Origin: Alteromonas sp. IB21
Lineage (GTDB): Bacteria > Pseudomonadota > Gammaproteobacteria > Enterobacterales > Alteromonadaceae
Direction: 5' to 3'
Length of the DNA: 64,000 nt
Assembly (NCBI RefSeq): GCF_016405965.1
Contig: NZ_JAEFCD010000024.1
Coordinates: 1-64,000 of the forward strand
Part shown: piece after piece, positions 9,053 through 18,003 of the stretch
Layout: every line of letters begins with the position of its first letter
How positions within the stretch are numbered: the first letter of the stretch is position 1
Notes under the pieces: generated by a model
What the model saw: the letters and a program-made list of their open reading frames with translations, nothing else
The model's database searches: none
Told to the model about the DNA's origin: nothing
Made by a program: the position numbers and the translations under genes

Positions 9053-10528
9053 TTATAGGCGAGATAAAATAACAGAAAGACTGTCATTTATAGCTGAAAC
9101 ATCATGTCCATTTGCTGCAAGGATCCATAGTCTTCCACCTTTGGAACTTCCAAACAGCACATTTTTAACCTGATATATTTTGGCCTTGACCGCGCTGGTA
9201 AATAGCGCATTGTCGACTTCATAAAACCTTACGATACTGAGCTTTTCGCCACTTGACGATACAACATGATAGACAGAGAGGTGTAAACCGTTTGTAGCTA
9301 TACTAGTAATGTGACTGAGCGAAAAGCGTTCAGGGTCGAATAGCCTATGCAGGTCGCTTACTAATTCATTATGTTGTTCGCTAAACCAAGCATTGTAAAC
9401 TTTAACGTTACAACCTTGATATTTAAGAAAGCCAAATTCTTCTGCATCCGGGTCTACTACAATGGGTTGCCAATCCGTTCTTTGGCAATTGTTGTCCCAA
9501 TCATAACTCTGAGTAGAGAGACGTATGTCAGAATGAGAATTGCTAATATTTGAAATATTTACGAGCCATGCAAAAAAGCCTGCAAAAATAACGATTGAAC
9601 TGATAACGACAGGCATGCTCACCGAGGCTGTCGCATTTTGCGGCCCGACTTTACTAGGTTTATACGGTGATTGCCGCATAAATTCACCGATCCCCAGCAA
9701 ACACATAATTACGAAAGCAAAGAAAAACCAGCCATAGATTAGATGATCTGCGCCAGCAGCATGCTCCATGTCTGTCCAATATGCGATAAGAATAATGCCA
9801 TACACTCGAACAATATTCGCCAATACCGGAATTATTAATGATATAGCAACGAATATTGCTCTACGCTTTACTGACACTAAGTTTAAGTAAGCATACAAGC
9901 TACCTATGACAAAGCTCGCAATAAAAAAGCTGACGCCGGAACACGCTTCGGCGACTAGGAATCGACCTTGAGGTATTTCAATGTAAAGGCCGCTTCGAAA
10001 AAGAGGCACATCAGTTAAATGTAATAGGGCAACCGAACCATCAGCAGCTATTTTTTGAAGATAAGGAATAAGCTGTTCACCCACTGGAATACTAAAAAGC
10101 ATAAACACCAATGGAAACAGAATTATTTTTGCAGCTTGAGTGCCCACCATTAACCAAATGAGTGCGGGTAATAGCGTGAAAGTAGCGGTATGCATAAACA
10201 ATTGAATATCACCTGCAATACCAACCACATATAAAAGCAACGCGGGTATAATAATAATAAAAGCCAATGGCGTTGTTTTGATAGGCTTAGCAAACAGCAT
10301 ATAGCGCTTTAGGTAAATTAGGTAGATAGCACCTGGGACGATAAAGAATCCGTGATTAAATATCTCGTTTCCGTACCATATTTGAACAACAGTGGTGAGC
10401 CCCTGCCAACAAAAGGCACCCCATAAGCAAAGCAATAAAAAGCCCGAAGTGAAGAACGTTTTATTTTTACCAAATGAAAAACTTGTAAAACCGCTATCCT
10501 TATCGCTTTGTGTATCAATGTTATCCAT
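9053..10528 (-). CDS. xrtA: Exosortase A with fused EpsI domain
   Basis: The start at ATG 10528 has AGGGAA eight bases upstream; a start two codons earlier is too close to it. The 491-residue protein has about eight N-terminal membrane segments. These carry the exosortase triad: Cys196 in VAEACSGVSF, Arg241 in NIVRVYGI and His262 in AADHLIYGW. After a further TM at about 305-325, a periplasmic EpsI/DUF3485-like domain follows (YDWDNNCQRTDW, then NAWFSEQHNELV). Exosortases are transpeptidase-like enzymes that process proteins with a PEP-CTERM sorting signal, and XrtA genes sit in exopolysaccharide loci like this one. No PEP-CTERM protein is encoded within the window, so its substrates must be elsewhere. 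Confidence 0.92.
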   Translation of the reverse strand: MDNIDTQSDKDSGFTSFSFGKNKTFFTSGFLLLCLWGAFCWQGLTTVVQIWYGNEIFNHGFFIVPGAIYLIYLKRYMLFAKPIKTTPLAFIIIIPALLLYVVGIAGDIQLFMHTATFTLLPALIWLMVGTQAAKIILFPLVFMLFSIPVGEQLIPYLQKIAADGSVALLHLTDVPLFRSGLYIEIPQGRFLVAEACSGVSFFIASFVIGSLYAYLNLVSVKRRAIFVAISLIIPVLANIVRVYGIILIAYWTDMEHAAGADHLIYGWFFFAFVIMCLLGIGEFMRQSPYKPSKVGPQNATASVSMPVVISSIVIFAGFFAWLVNISNISNSHSDIRLSTQSYDWDNNCQRTDWQPIVVDPDAEEFGFLKYQGCNVKVYNAWFSEQHNELVSDLHRLFDPERFSLSHITSIATNGLHLSVYHVVSSSGEKLSIVRFYEVDNALFTSAVKAKIYQVKNVLFGSSKGGRLWILAANGHDVSAINDSLSVILSRL

Positions 10529-10572
10529 ATGCATTTCCCTGCCCTTTTATTCTTATTTTGATAGTTACAGGC

Positions 10573-11412
10573 TTATTCTACTTCGTACGCTTGCTGCATA
10601 GTTACCCAATTAAAGTCTTTAAGCAGCTTTTCAACTTTACCTTCCATTTTTGACAAGTTGATGTAATGACGAGCTTTTGACTTCCATGGAGCTGTGGAGA
10701 ACTTCGGTTGCTCAGGATCTATCTCCCAAGGATGAAAATAAAAGCTGTAAGGCGCACTTTCAGATTGCATAAACTCTGTAATGCGGCGTTTCGAAAGCCA
10801 GTAAGGATACAAACGAAAATAACCTCCACCGCCAATTCCCAAATTGCTTCCTTTTTTACGAACTGTAGGGATAGGTATTTCAATAAGTCCATTATCACGC
10901 TCGTACTTAAAGCGAGGCCATTCAGGCACACCATAGAGGTCATGATTAATTGGGTAAGTACTGGACGAATAAACGAAGCCAAGTTCTTTTAAGATATCGT
11001 AAGCCCAGGTGTTCGAATCGTTGATGGAGAAACTGGGCGCTCTGTATCCTTTTAACGCCACACCGCCTATATCTTCAAGGATATCTTTACTTTGCTTAAT
11101 ATCATCGTAAAGCTCTTGCTCGTTCATCGTGGTGGCCCGTTGGTGTGCTAGGCCATGACTGGCTAACTCGTGGCCCTCATTTACTATTCGTTTAATTACG
11201 TCTGGGCAGCGCTGCGCTACCCAGCCAAGTGTGAAAAATGTAGATTTAACGTTATTCGCTGCAAATAAATCCAACAGCCTATGTGTATTGTCTCCCACTC
11301 TAAGACTAATGCTATCCCAATCTTTTTTTTCAACTACACCTTCAAATGCGGAAACTTGAAAGTAATCTTCCACATCTACTGTCATAGCATTAAGACGATT
11401 ATCTAATTTCAT
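10573..11412 (-). CDS. NodB-type polysaccharide deacetylase, XrtA-associated (DUF3473)
   Basis: This 279-residue cytoplasmic-looking protein opens with AMTVDVEDYFQVSAFE, the start usual for the exosortase-associated deacetylase group. It keeps the NodB metal and catalytic motifs: Asp in DVEDYF, H-x3-H in SHGLAHQ, the RAPSFSI motif and a C-terminal FYFHPWEID. It probably N-deacetylates a sugar of the repeat unit or the lipid-linked intermediate. The C-terminal part after about residue 210 corresponds to DUF3473. It lies two bases from the upstream sugar transferase gene and 44 bases before xrtA, within one minus-strand operon. Confidence 0.9.
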   Translation of the reverse strand: MKLDNRLNAMTVDVEDYFQVSAFEGVVEKKDWDSISLRVGDNTHRLLDLFAANNVKSTFFTLGWVAQRCPDVIKRIVNEGHELASHGLAHQRATTMNEQELYDDIKQSKDILEDIGGVALKGYRAPSFSINDSNTWAYDILKELGFVYSSSTYPINHDLYGVPEWPRFKYERDNGLIEIPIPTVRKKGSNLGIGGGGYFRLYPYWLSKRRITEFMQSESAPYSFYFHPWEIDPEQPKFSTAPWKSKARHYINLSKMEGKVEKLLKDFNWVTMQQAYEVE

Positions 11413-11414
11413 GA

Positions 11415-12827
11415 TTATCGCCCTTTACCAAACAGTACAACTTCAACGGTACGAATTAAAATGAGAATATCCAACAATAAACTTTGGTGTTTCACGTAGT
11501 ACAAATCAAACTTCAGCTTTTCCATGGAGTCCTCAACGCTTGCTCCATACGGATAATTTAACTGCGCCCAACCGGCAAGGCCCGGCTTCACGTTATGGCG
11601 CTGGTTATAGTACGGCACCTCACGAACAAGTTGCTCTACAAATTGCGGCCTTTCAGGGCGAGGGCCGATAAACGCCATTTCGCCTTTAAACACATTTAAA
11701 AGCTGGGGTAATTCGTCAACGCGGTATTTTCTAATAAAGTGGCCAATACGGGTAACTCGATCGTCATTCTTACTCGCCCACTTAGCCCCATCTTTTTCGG
11801 CGTCAGGTCGCATACTTCTGAATTTGATGATTTTGAAAAGCTTACCGTTTAAACCCACGCGCTCCTGTTTGTAAAAAACAGAAACGCCGGTTCTACGACC
11901 ATCGTCGAGGTAGATTATTAATGCAGTTGTTAGCATTATTGGCCAAACAAAGAGAAATATGAAAAACGCTAATATCGTATTAAGCGTGTAATCTAACGCA
12001 TCTCTTAAATAGTTCTGACTTTGGAAGCCGTTTGAATAGATAACCCAACTCGGGTACATCAGGTTTACTACAATTTGTCCTGTCTCGCGCTCCATGAAGT
12101 CCAAAAGCTCGGTGACTTCAATCCCTCTAAGCCTGCAGTCAAAAAGAACTTCTACAGGCAAAGTTCCGCGTCTTTGGTCGCAAGCAATAACAATTTCTTC
12201 AATTTCATTATCGGCTATAAACTGTTGAAAACTTTCATTAACTTTCAGATGTATGATTTTTTCTTTTTTAATACCGTCTTCACGGTTGTCGCCTGGAATA
12301 GGTACAAAGCCCACTAACTCAAATCCTATTCGGTCAACATCTCTTCGCATACGCTTTTCAATAATTGATGCTCTTTCTCCGGCACCAAGTACTAAAATAC
12401 GCACTTTGCCTAATCCCAACAGTCCTAGTCGATTGGTGAAATACCGGAATATCACCAAAGTAATAATTATTGAACACACCGAAGCAGGTAAAAAATACGA
12501 GTCCATTACTAAGTCGTCGAAAAATGCACGACTTAATACTTCTACTAAAAAGTAGCTAAGACCTACACTCACAAAAATGCGTCGTATAATGCCGCGAAAG
12601 GTTTCTCTTAGTTTGGCTTCATATAAGCCGACAGATAGTGAACAAAGTAATATGGAAACGGTGAGCATTCCCACGTTTATGACAAGCTTTTCAACCGAAA
12701 CGTTTGGCGACATCCCGATTTGCGTGAGAATAAAATGAGAAATATAGCCCATGTAAGCTATGAGCAACGCTTCCGTTATTACTAGTATATTTGAGCGTTT
12801 ATTTTGATTGCGCTTGTTTACTGCCAC
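11415..12827 (-). CDS. Initiating sugar-phosphate transferase, XrtA/PEP-CTERM type (WbaP/EpsB-like)
   Basis: This 470-residue protein has four N-terminal membrane segments, a CoA-binding-like Rossmann stretch (VRILVLGAGERAS), a further TM near 280-305 and a C-terminal bacterial sugar transferase domain. The catalytic core shows KIIKFRSMRPDAEKDG, KYRVDELPQLLNVFKGEM and FIGPRPERPQF. It transfers the first sugar phosphate onto undecaprenyl phosphate and so starts repeat-unit synthesis. The length and order match the PEP-CTERM-associated sugar transferase group. It is the first gene of its operon and is divergent from the export genes, with 149 bases between them. Confidence 0.92.
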   Translation of the reverse strand: MAVNKRNQNKRSNILVITEALLIAYMGYISHFILTQIGMSPNVSVEKLVINVGMLTVSILLCSLSVGLYEAKLRETFRGIIRRIFVSVGLSYFLVEVLSRAFFDDLVMDSYFLPASVCSIIITLVIFRYFTNRLGLLGLGKVRILVLGAGERASIIEKRMRRDVDRIGFELVGFVPIPGDNREDGIKKEKIIHLKVNESFQQFIADNEIEEIVIACDQRRGTLPVEVLFDCRLRGIEVTELLDFMERETGQIVVNLMYPSWVIYSNGFQSQNYLRDALDYTLNTILAFFIFLFVWPIMLTTALIIYLDDGRRTGVSVFYKQERVGLNGKLFKIIKFRSMRPDAEKDGAKWASKNDDRVTRIGHFIRKYRVDELPQLLNVFKGEMAFIGPRPERPQFVEQLVREVPYYNQRHNVKPGLAGWAQLNYPYGASVEDSMEKLKFDLYYVKHQSLLLDILILIRTVEVVLFGKGR

Positions 12828-12976
12828 CCCTGGCCCCCTAAAACTGCGGCGATATTCCCATCATAAAGGGATTTATTCCAATAGACTACAATTGATATTG
12901 GCATTATAGTGACATTTCCCGTAGGGTAAACGACAAAAGCCATATATTAACCATAATGAGTGTAGGATGATCTCTT
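12828..12976. promoter_or_regulatory. Divergent promoter region of the EPS locus
   Basis: These 149 bases separate the minus-strand initiating transferase operon from the plus-strand export operon. The stretch is AT-rich and must carry both promoters. I could not assign convincing -35/-10 pairs or an operator, so this is a positional inference. Confidence 0.5.
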
Positions 12977-13609
12977 ATGTTCCGCTTTAGAACGCTAATT
13001 ACATGCTGTGCCCCTATTTTATTTATTGGTCTTAACGGTTGTAGTAACACAGCGGTATTGCCCGAGGCAACCACACGACCTTCTCTAACTACCGACGTAA
13101 ACGATTATCAGTACCTTATCGGCCCCGGCGATTCGTTAACTATTTTCGTTTGGCGTAACCCAGAAGTATCGGGCAATTTCATTGTTCGGCCCGATGGCAA
13201 GGTCACAACATCATTAGTTGAAGACATTGATGTAGCAGGCCGAACGCCTACTATGCTTGCCAGAGAAATTGAAGAGCAACTTTCCACTTATATCAACAAC
13301 CCTAGAGTTACAGTAAGTGTAAATAACTTCACAGGCCCCTTGAGCGAACAAGTTCGAGTAATTGGTGAGGCCACGAATCCCAGCGCAGTCAGTTACTCAG
13401 AGCACATGACGCTTCTTGATTTGATGATAGCCGTTGGCGGTCTCACTGAATTTGCCGATGGAAACAATGCAAAACTTGTAAGGGTTGTTGAAGGAAGACA
13501 AAAAACCTTTGAAATCGATATCGACGACCTGATAAGAGATGGTGACATCTCTAAGAATGTCGATATGCTGCCTGGCGATATCGTAATTATTCCAGAAGCC
13601 TGGTTCTAG
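12977..13609 (+). CDS. Outer-membrane polysaccharide export lipoprotein (Wza-like, XrtA-associated)
   Basis: This 210-residue protein has a lipoprotein signal peptide ending in LNGC (Cys at about residue 22). It then has a Poly_export domain (YLIGPGDSLTIFVWRNPEVSG and VRPDGKVTTSLVEDIDVAG) and a SLBB-type domain (VRVIGEATNPSAVSY). It forms or gates the outer-membrane exit of the polysaccharide. It is shorter than classical Wza (about 380 residues), as is usual for the exosortase-associated form. It is the first gene of a plus-strand set of four export genes, with 31 bases before the chain-length regulator. Confidence 0.9.
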   Translation: MFRFRTLITCCAPILFIGLNGCSNTAVLPEATTRPSLTTDVNDYQYLIGPGDSLTIFVWRNPEVSGNFIVRPDGKVTTSLVEDIDVAGRTPTMLAREIEEQLSTYINNPRVTVSVNNFTGPLSEQVRVIGEATNPSAVSYSEHMTLLDLMIAVGGLTEFADGNNAKLVRVVEGRQKTFEIDIDDLIRDGDISKNVDMLPGDIVIIPEAWF

Positions 13610-13640
13610 TTGTTAAGTAGTAAACGGAACAAATAATAAA

Positions 13641-15209
13641 ATGCAGGACTTACAGCAAACGTTAACCCAGATCCTTGATTATGTTAAAGGGGTTTGGATT
13701 AAGAAGCGTTACGTAATCATCTTTTCATGGTTGATTTGCCCGGTTGGCTTTTTATACGTGGCTAGCCTTCCTGATGTCTATTCATCAAAAGCACAAGTGT
13801 TCGTAGATACGCGTTCTGTATTGCAGCCCTTACTTCGTGGGCTAGCGATACAGACAAATCCTGATCAAGAGATTCAGATGATGGCTAAAACATTGCTTAG
13901 TAGAAGTAATGTAGAGAAAATAGCCAGAGAAAGTGACCTTGATATTACCACTACAACAGAAGACGAGTTTGAATCTCTGGTAACATCACTTACGAAAGAA
14001 ATAAAGCTATCTTCAACTGGACGAGATAACATTTATAACATTTCGTTTTCCAATAAAGAGCCCACAGTAGCTCAGCGTGTGGTTCAAGAAACGTTAGATT
14101 TATTTGTTGAGGGATCTTTAGGTAACAATCGAAAAGATACAGACACCGCCGGGCGCTTTTTAGACGAGCAGATTGCAGAATATGAATCTCGCCTGACGGA
14201 AGCAGAACAGCGTTTAGCTAACTTTAAACGGCAGTATAACGATATATTACCGCTAGCAGGTTCATACTATTCCAGCTTGCAAAGCTTGAATGATGAGTTA
14301 GAAGCCACGCGCCTTCAAATAAAACAAACGCAACAGCAAGCTGAAACGCTCAACAAGCAGATTAGTGGTGTAAAGCGCAGTGACAGTTTTGGCGTCACTA
14401 ATCAAGACGAACCAGTACTTCGCACCCGCTATGATGAACGTATACGTGCTTTAGAGGAAGAACTCGACAGACTTACACTTCGCTTCACGGATTTGCACCC
14501 AGATGTGGTTGAGACTAAAGCATTGCTAGAAAGTTTAGAGGAATCTAGAGACAAAGAAATAGAGGCATTCCTTAGCGCTGACGAAGGCGATAACAATCAA
14601 CCGCTGTCTGAGCTTAACAGAGAAATTAAATTAGAGGCAAGCCGTTTGGAGAGTCAAATTGCTTCACTTCAAGTTAAGGAAACAGATTTATTACGCAAGA
14701 TTTCTGAACTTGAAAGTAAAGTAGATTTGATACCTCAAATTGAAGCAGAGTCATCCTCACTCAATAGAGAGTACGGTGTTACAAAACAAAAGTACGAGGA
14801 ACTATTGTCTCGCCGTGAGTCTGCTGACCTATCAAGAAGAGCTGATGTTTCGGCAGAAGACCTTCAATTCAGGATAATAGAGCCTCCTTTGCTGCCCAAG
14901 CGGCCTTCTGGACCAAACCGTTTGATTTTCTATACTGCTGTTTTGGTTATAGGTTTTGGGTCAGGAATTGGCATTGCGTTTTTAATTAGTCAGCTTACCC
15001 CTGTTCTTATTAGACCTAAGCAGTTACTTAACGTTTCAGACTATCCTATCTGGGGCACGGTTACTCACTTAAATATTGAGCAAATTAACAAAACCAATAG
15101 AACTCGACTTATCGTGTTTTTACTCTCTAGTGGTACTATTTTGGCTATGTATGGAGCGTTAGTCGCAGCTGAAATTATGAATATAGATTTATTTGGAGGG
15201 CTTCTTTAA
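13641..15209 (+). CDS. Polysaccharide chain-length regulator (Wzz/GNVR, XrtA-associated)
   Basis: This 522-residue inner-membrane protein has TM segments near residues 25-43, about 430-450 and 490-512. Between them is a long periplasmic coiled coil of the Wzz/GNVR type (EYESRLTEAEQRLANFKRQY, and a final PLLPKRPSGPNRL before the second TM). It controls polymer length and works with the tyrosine autokinase, whose ATG overlaps its stop codon (both genes share base 15209). It has no cytoplasmic kinase domain of its own. Confidence 0.9.
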   Translation: MQDLQQTLTQILDYVKGVWIKKRYVIIFSWLICPVGFLYVASLPDVYSSKAQVFVDTRSVLQPLLRGLAIQTNPDQEIQMMAKTLLSRSNVEKIARESDLDITTTTEDEFESLVTSLTKEIKLSSTGRDNIYNISFSNKEPTVAQRVVQETLDLFVEGSLGNNRKDTDTAGRFLDEQIAEYESRLTEAEQRLANFKRQYNDILPLAGSYYSSLQSLNDELEATRLQIKQTQQQAETLNKQISGVKRSDSFGVTNQDEPVLRTRYDERIRALEEELDRLTLRFTDLHPDVVETKALLESLEESRDKEIEAFLSADEGDNNQPLSELNREIKLEASRLESQIASLQVKETDLLRKISELESKVDLIPQIEAESSSLNREYGVTKQKYEELLSRRESADLSRRADVSAEDLQFRIIEPPLLPKRPSGPNRLIFYTAVLVIGFGSGIGIAFLISQLTPVLIRPKQLLNVSDYPIWGTVTHLNIEQINKTNRTRLIVFLLSSGTILAMYGALVAAEIMNIDLFGGLL

Positions 15210-16159
15210 TGAAAAACACTATTGAAAAAGCACTTCAAAAGCAAAAAGAAGCTAAAGCTGCAAAGCAGAACAATTTACCAGAAGACAAGCTTGAAGAAGC
15301 GAGTTATGAAAGTCATCTCAAAGAATCGGAAGTTTCTATTGAAGCTTCAACTTCTTCAGAGTTAGCCGCGGCAGAAGTCGTTGCCGATGAGAGGGAGTTC
15401 GTTAATCAAAGGTCGCCCCTTGAAGAGTTCAAAATCAATTTTGAGAGGCTTGATAAAAATGGACATATCTCTCTAAATGGTGACCGCAAGCAAATTAACG
15501 AAGAGTACCGTGAAATTAAGCGAAAGCTTTTGGCTAACGCGTTTGGTTCACTCTCAAAAACGCTACACAACCCTAATATTATAATGGTTACCAGCAGTCG
15601 CCCTTCTGAAGGGAAAACCTTTACTGCGACCAATCTAGCAATGAGTATAGCCTCAGAACAGGATAAAACGGTACTTCTTGTAGACGCCGACGTGCTTAAG
15701 CCAAATGTATTAAATACGTTAGGATTAGAGCGTCGTAAAGGGCTAATGGAATATTTAACCGGTGATGTTGACGATATTTCAGATGTGCTCTACCCCACTA
15801 ACATCGACAAACTAAAAATTATTCCTGCTGGAAAGTCGCACCACTTATCTACAGAGTTACTTGCAAGCCAGAAGATGCATGAAACCGTAGATGAATTTGC
15901 TAACAGATACCCTGACCGTATTGTAATTTTCGATACGCCTCCTCTTATTGGTATTAACGAAAGTGCCATACTCGCAAATTTCGCTGGTCAAGCAGTGGTT
16001 GTGGTTGAAGAAGGGAAAGCAAAAATAAGCGATATAAAGATGTCTGTAGAACGTCTAAACCCAGACATGGCCATTGGATTTGTAGTTAACAAATCTGTTC
16101 ATAATGACACCGATGGAAGCGGATATTATGGGTACTACTACTCAGAGCGTAACGATTAG
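15209..16159 (+). CDS. Tyrosine autokinase (CpsD/BY-kinase, XrtA-associated)
   Basis: This 316-residue cytoplasmic protein has a charged, coiled N-terminus (about 1-100) followed by a P-loop kinase domain. Walker A is SSRPSEGKTFTATN, Walker A' is VLLVDADVLKPN and Walker B is IVIFDTPPLIG. The C-terminus ends in a tyrosine cluster (GYYGYYYSERND), the usual autophosphorylation site of bacterial tyrosine kinases. It regulates polymerisation with the adjacent chain-length protein. The long N-terminal extension is typical of the exosortase-locus version. Confidence 0.92.
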   Translation: MKNTIEKALQKQKEAKAAKQNNLPEDKLEEASYESHLKESEVSIEASTSSELAAAEVVADEREFVNQRSPLEEFKINFERLDKNGHISLNGDRKQINEEYREIKRKLLANAFGSLSKTLHNPNIIMVTSSRPSEGKTFTATNLAMSIASEQDKTVLLVDADVLKPNVLNTLGLERRKGLMEYLTGDVDDISDVLYPTNIDKLKIIPAGKSHHLSTELLASQKMHETVDEFANRYPDRIVIFDTPPLIGINESAILANFAGQAVVVVEEGKAKISDIKMSVERLNPDMAIGFVVNKSVHNDTDGSGYYGYYYSERND

Positions 16160-16169
16160 GCGTTATTTG

Positions 16170-17801
16170 ATGCCTAAAGAGAAAATTATTAAGCTTTCGC
16201 TTGTTGCTATGTCTGTAGCATCAAGCTTCGCTGCACAGGCCAAGTTCGAAATTAACGCTCTAGCTACTGCCGATACCATTCACCAAAGTGTAAATACTGA
16301 AGAAAATGGCAATCGTTCACTAACAACAGTAACGATTGCTCCGCAAGTAAACGCGACTTATCAAACAAGAACATTTCAAGGGTTGTGGTCTGGCACCTAT
16401 ACCCACCTTGAACGCGACAATGACGACGCTAGTCAGCGCCAAGATTATGCGGAGTATAGTTATTCAGCGCAGTGGGTACCGTTTGAAAACCTATTATCCT
16501 TTCAAGCTGCTGGCGCTTTAAATTACCAAAACACTAATTCAGCAAACTTTTTAGTTAGCGACTTTATCGCTAATTCTGACAGCCTGGCGAAAACACGCTC
16601 TAATCGCCTTTCATCTACGCTAACCCTTGATCAAGGTAACTGGATAAGAGGCCAAGGCACCGCCTCATATTCAGACACAGCGTCGGAACGGTCCTTAACA
16701 AACAACAATGCACTCGACAATGATAGTTATCAATTCAACGGTAACTTAATTAATGGTGATGATGCCAAATATTTCATCTGGTCAGTGTCCGGTACTTATC
16801 AAAATACCGAGCGCGGGCAGGCAAATACTGGCAACTTTGAATCAAGAACTGGTGATGGCTATATAGATACGCGAATTTATGGCGACTGGGCCATCCGCCT
16901 AACAGCGCGCCACGAAGCGAACCAAATATCAGACAGAGACGATACCAATAGCTTAGTGAGAGAGTTTAATTCTTACGGTGCGGGTCTAACGTACCGTCAA
17001 GCTGAAAATCGCTATATTTCAATTACCGCAAATAAGAGCGAATCTGATATCGAAGATGATGACGGAGAAACCTTTATTGGTTTAGACATGCAATGGGCAT
17101 TAAGCACCCGCACTCGTATAGCTGCCACATACGGACGTCGTTTTTATGGTGAATCTGCTTCAGCAAGTATCGGCTATAATGCTAAATATTTGCGGACATC
17201 GTTTAGTTATTCGGAAGACGTGACTAATACCTCAAGGCTTCTTGCCGACCCAGAGAACTTAGGCGTATTCGTTTGCCCTACTGCAATAACATCTATCGCC
17301 GACTGCTTTCAGCCTAACAGCTTAAGCTACACACCCAATGCCGGTGAACAGTTAGTTCAGCTTACGTCTCAAAACTTGGAATTCGACGACAATATTATCT
17401 TAAGAAAAAGTTCGAATTTCCAGGCGGGTTACGATTTTTCACGCGTTACCCTCGCATTTTCCTGGCGCTACTCTGAAGATGACTATCTAGACGAAGATAG
17501 GCTAAGACGCACCTACTCTTTCGGTACCAACCTAGCCTATAAAATCGGCAGTTACACCAATTTAACTAGCAGCATTAACTACGCCAATATCACAGGTCAG
17601 GGCGCTGAAGAAACTTTCAGAGGCGAAAGTGACAACTGGAATGCATCCATTGGTTTAGAAAGAGAGTTCGGTCGTCGGTTGAAGGCAGGTATTGATGCTA
17701 GGTATCTTAAGCAAGAAGGTGATTTGAACGCAGGCGGTCAATTTGGAAATAACTATACCGACCGACGTATTAGCGCCTCTATCACCTATACATACGACTA
17801 A
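16170..17801 (+). CDS. Outer-membrane beta-barrel protein, PEP-CTERM/XrtA-associated (TIGR03016-like)
   Basis: The start at ATG 16170, ten bases past the kinase stop, gives 543 residues with a signal peptide (KIIKLSLVAMSVASSFAAQA). An upstream ATG in the same frame would overlap the kinase gene. The mature protein is built of alternating amphipathic strands rich in Tyr, Ser and Asn, such as SFSYSEDVTNTS and SASITYTYD, and ends in an aromatic/charged strand. It resembles the large barrel protein found beside XrtA export genes. It may be the outer-membrane secretion porin or an assembly factor for the polymer; the exact role is not established. Confidence 0.82.
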   Translation: MPKEKIIKLSLVAMSVASSFAAQAKFEINALATADTIHQSVNTEENGNRSLTTVTIAPQVNATYQTRTFQGLWSGTYTHLERDNDDASQRQDYAEYSYSAQWVPFENLLSFQAAGALNYQNTNSANFLVSDFIANSDSLAKTRSNRLSSTLTLDQGNWIRGQGTASYSDTASERSLTNNNALDNDSYQFNGNLINGDDAKYFIWSVSGTYQNTERGQANTGNFESRTGDGYIDTRIYGDWAIRLTARHEANQISDRDDTNSLVREFNSYGAGLTYRQAENRYISITANKSESDIEDDDGETFIGLDMQWALSTRTRIAATYGRRFYGESASASIGYNAKYLRTSFSYSEDVTNTSRLLADPENLGVFVCPTAITSIADCFQPNSLSYTPNAGEQLVQLTSQNLEFDDNIILRKSSNFQAGYDFSRVTLAFSWRYSEDDYLDEDRLRRTYSFGTNLAYKIGSYTNLTSSINYANITGQGAEETFRGESDNWNASIGLEREFGRRLKAGIDARYLKQEGDLNAGGQFGNNYTDRRISASITYTYD

Positions 17802-17860
17802 GTTTCGAAGCGTCACTCAAGCTAAAACAACTTCACTGTTGAATGTGTATGTATAGGGGA

Positions 17861-17914
17861 GCCCTAGAGGGCATTGGCTGAGAGAGTGTTCCCAAAAAAT
17901 GCCCTATCTAGGGC
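17861..17914 (+). terminator. Long nested hairpin after the EPS export operon
   Basis: GCCCTAGAGGGCATT (17861-17875) pairs with AATGCCCTATCTAGGGC (17898-17914), about 15 base pairs with a two-base bulge and a loop of about 22 bases. GTTTCT follows, a weak T tract. It lies 60 bases beyond the barrel gene and before the convergent ATPase gene, so it probably ends the plus-strand transcript. Confidence 0.65.
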
Positions 17915-18003
17915 GTTTCTAAGATGGCTTAGCTGAATAAACTTGGCGTTTGAAATCACTTACGAAGGTTTGTAACGAATACTCTTTAGTAACTATGCCC
18001 CCC

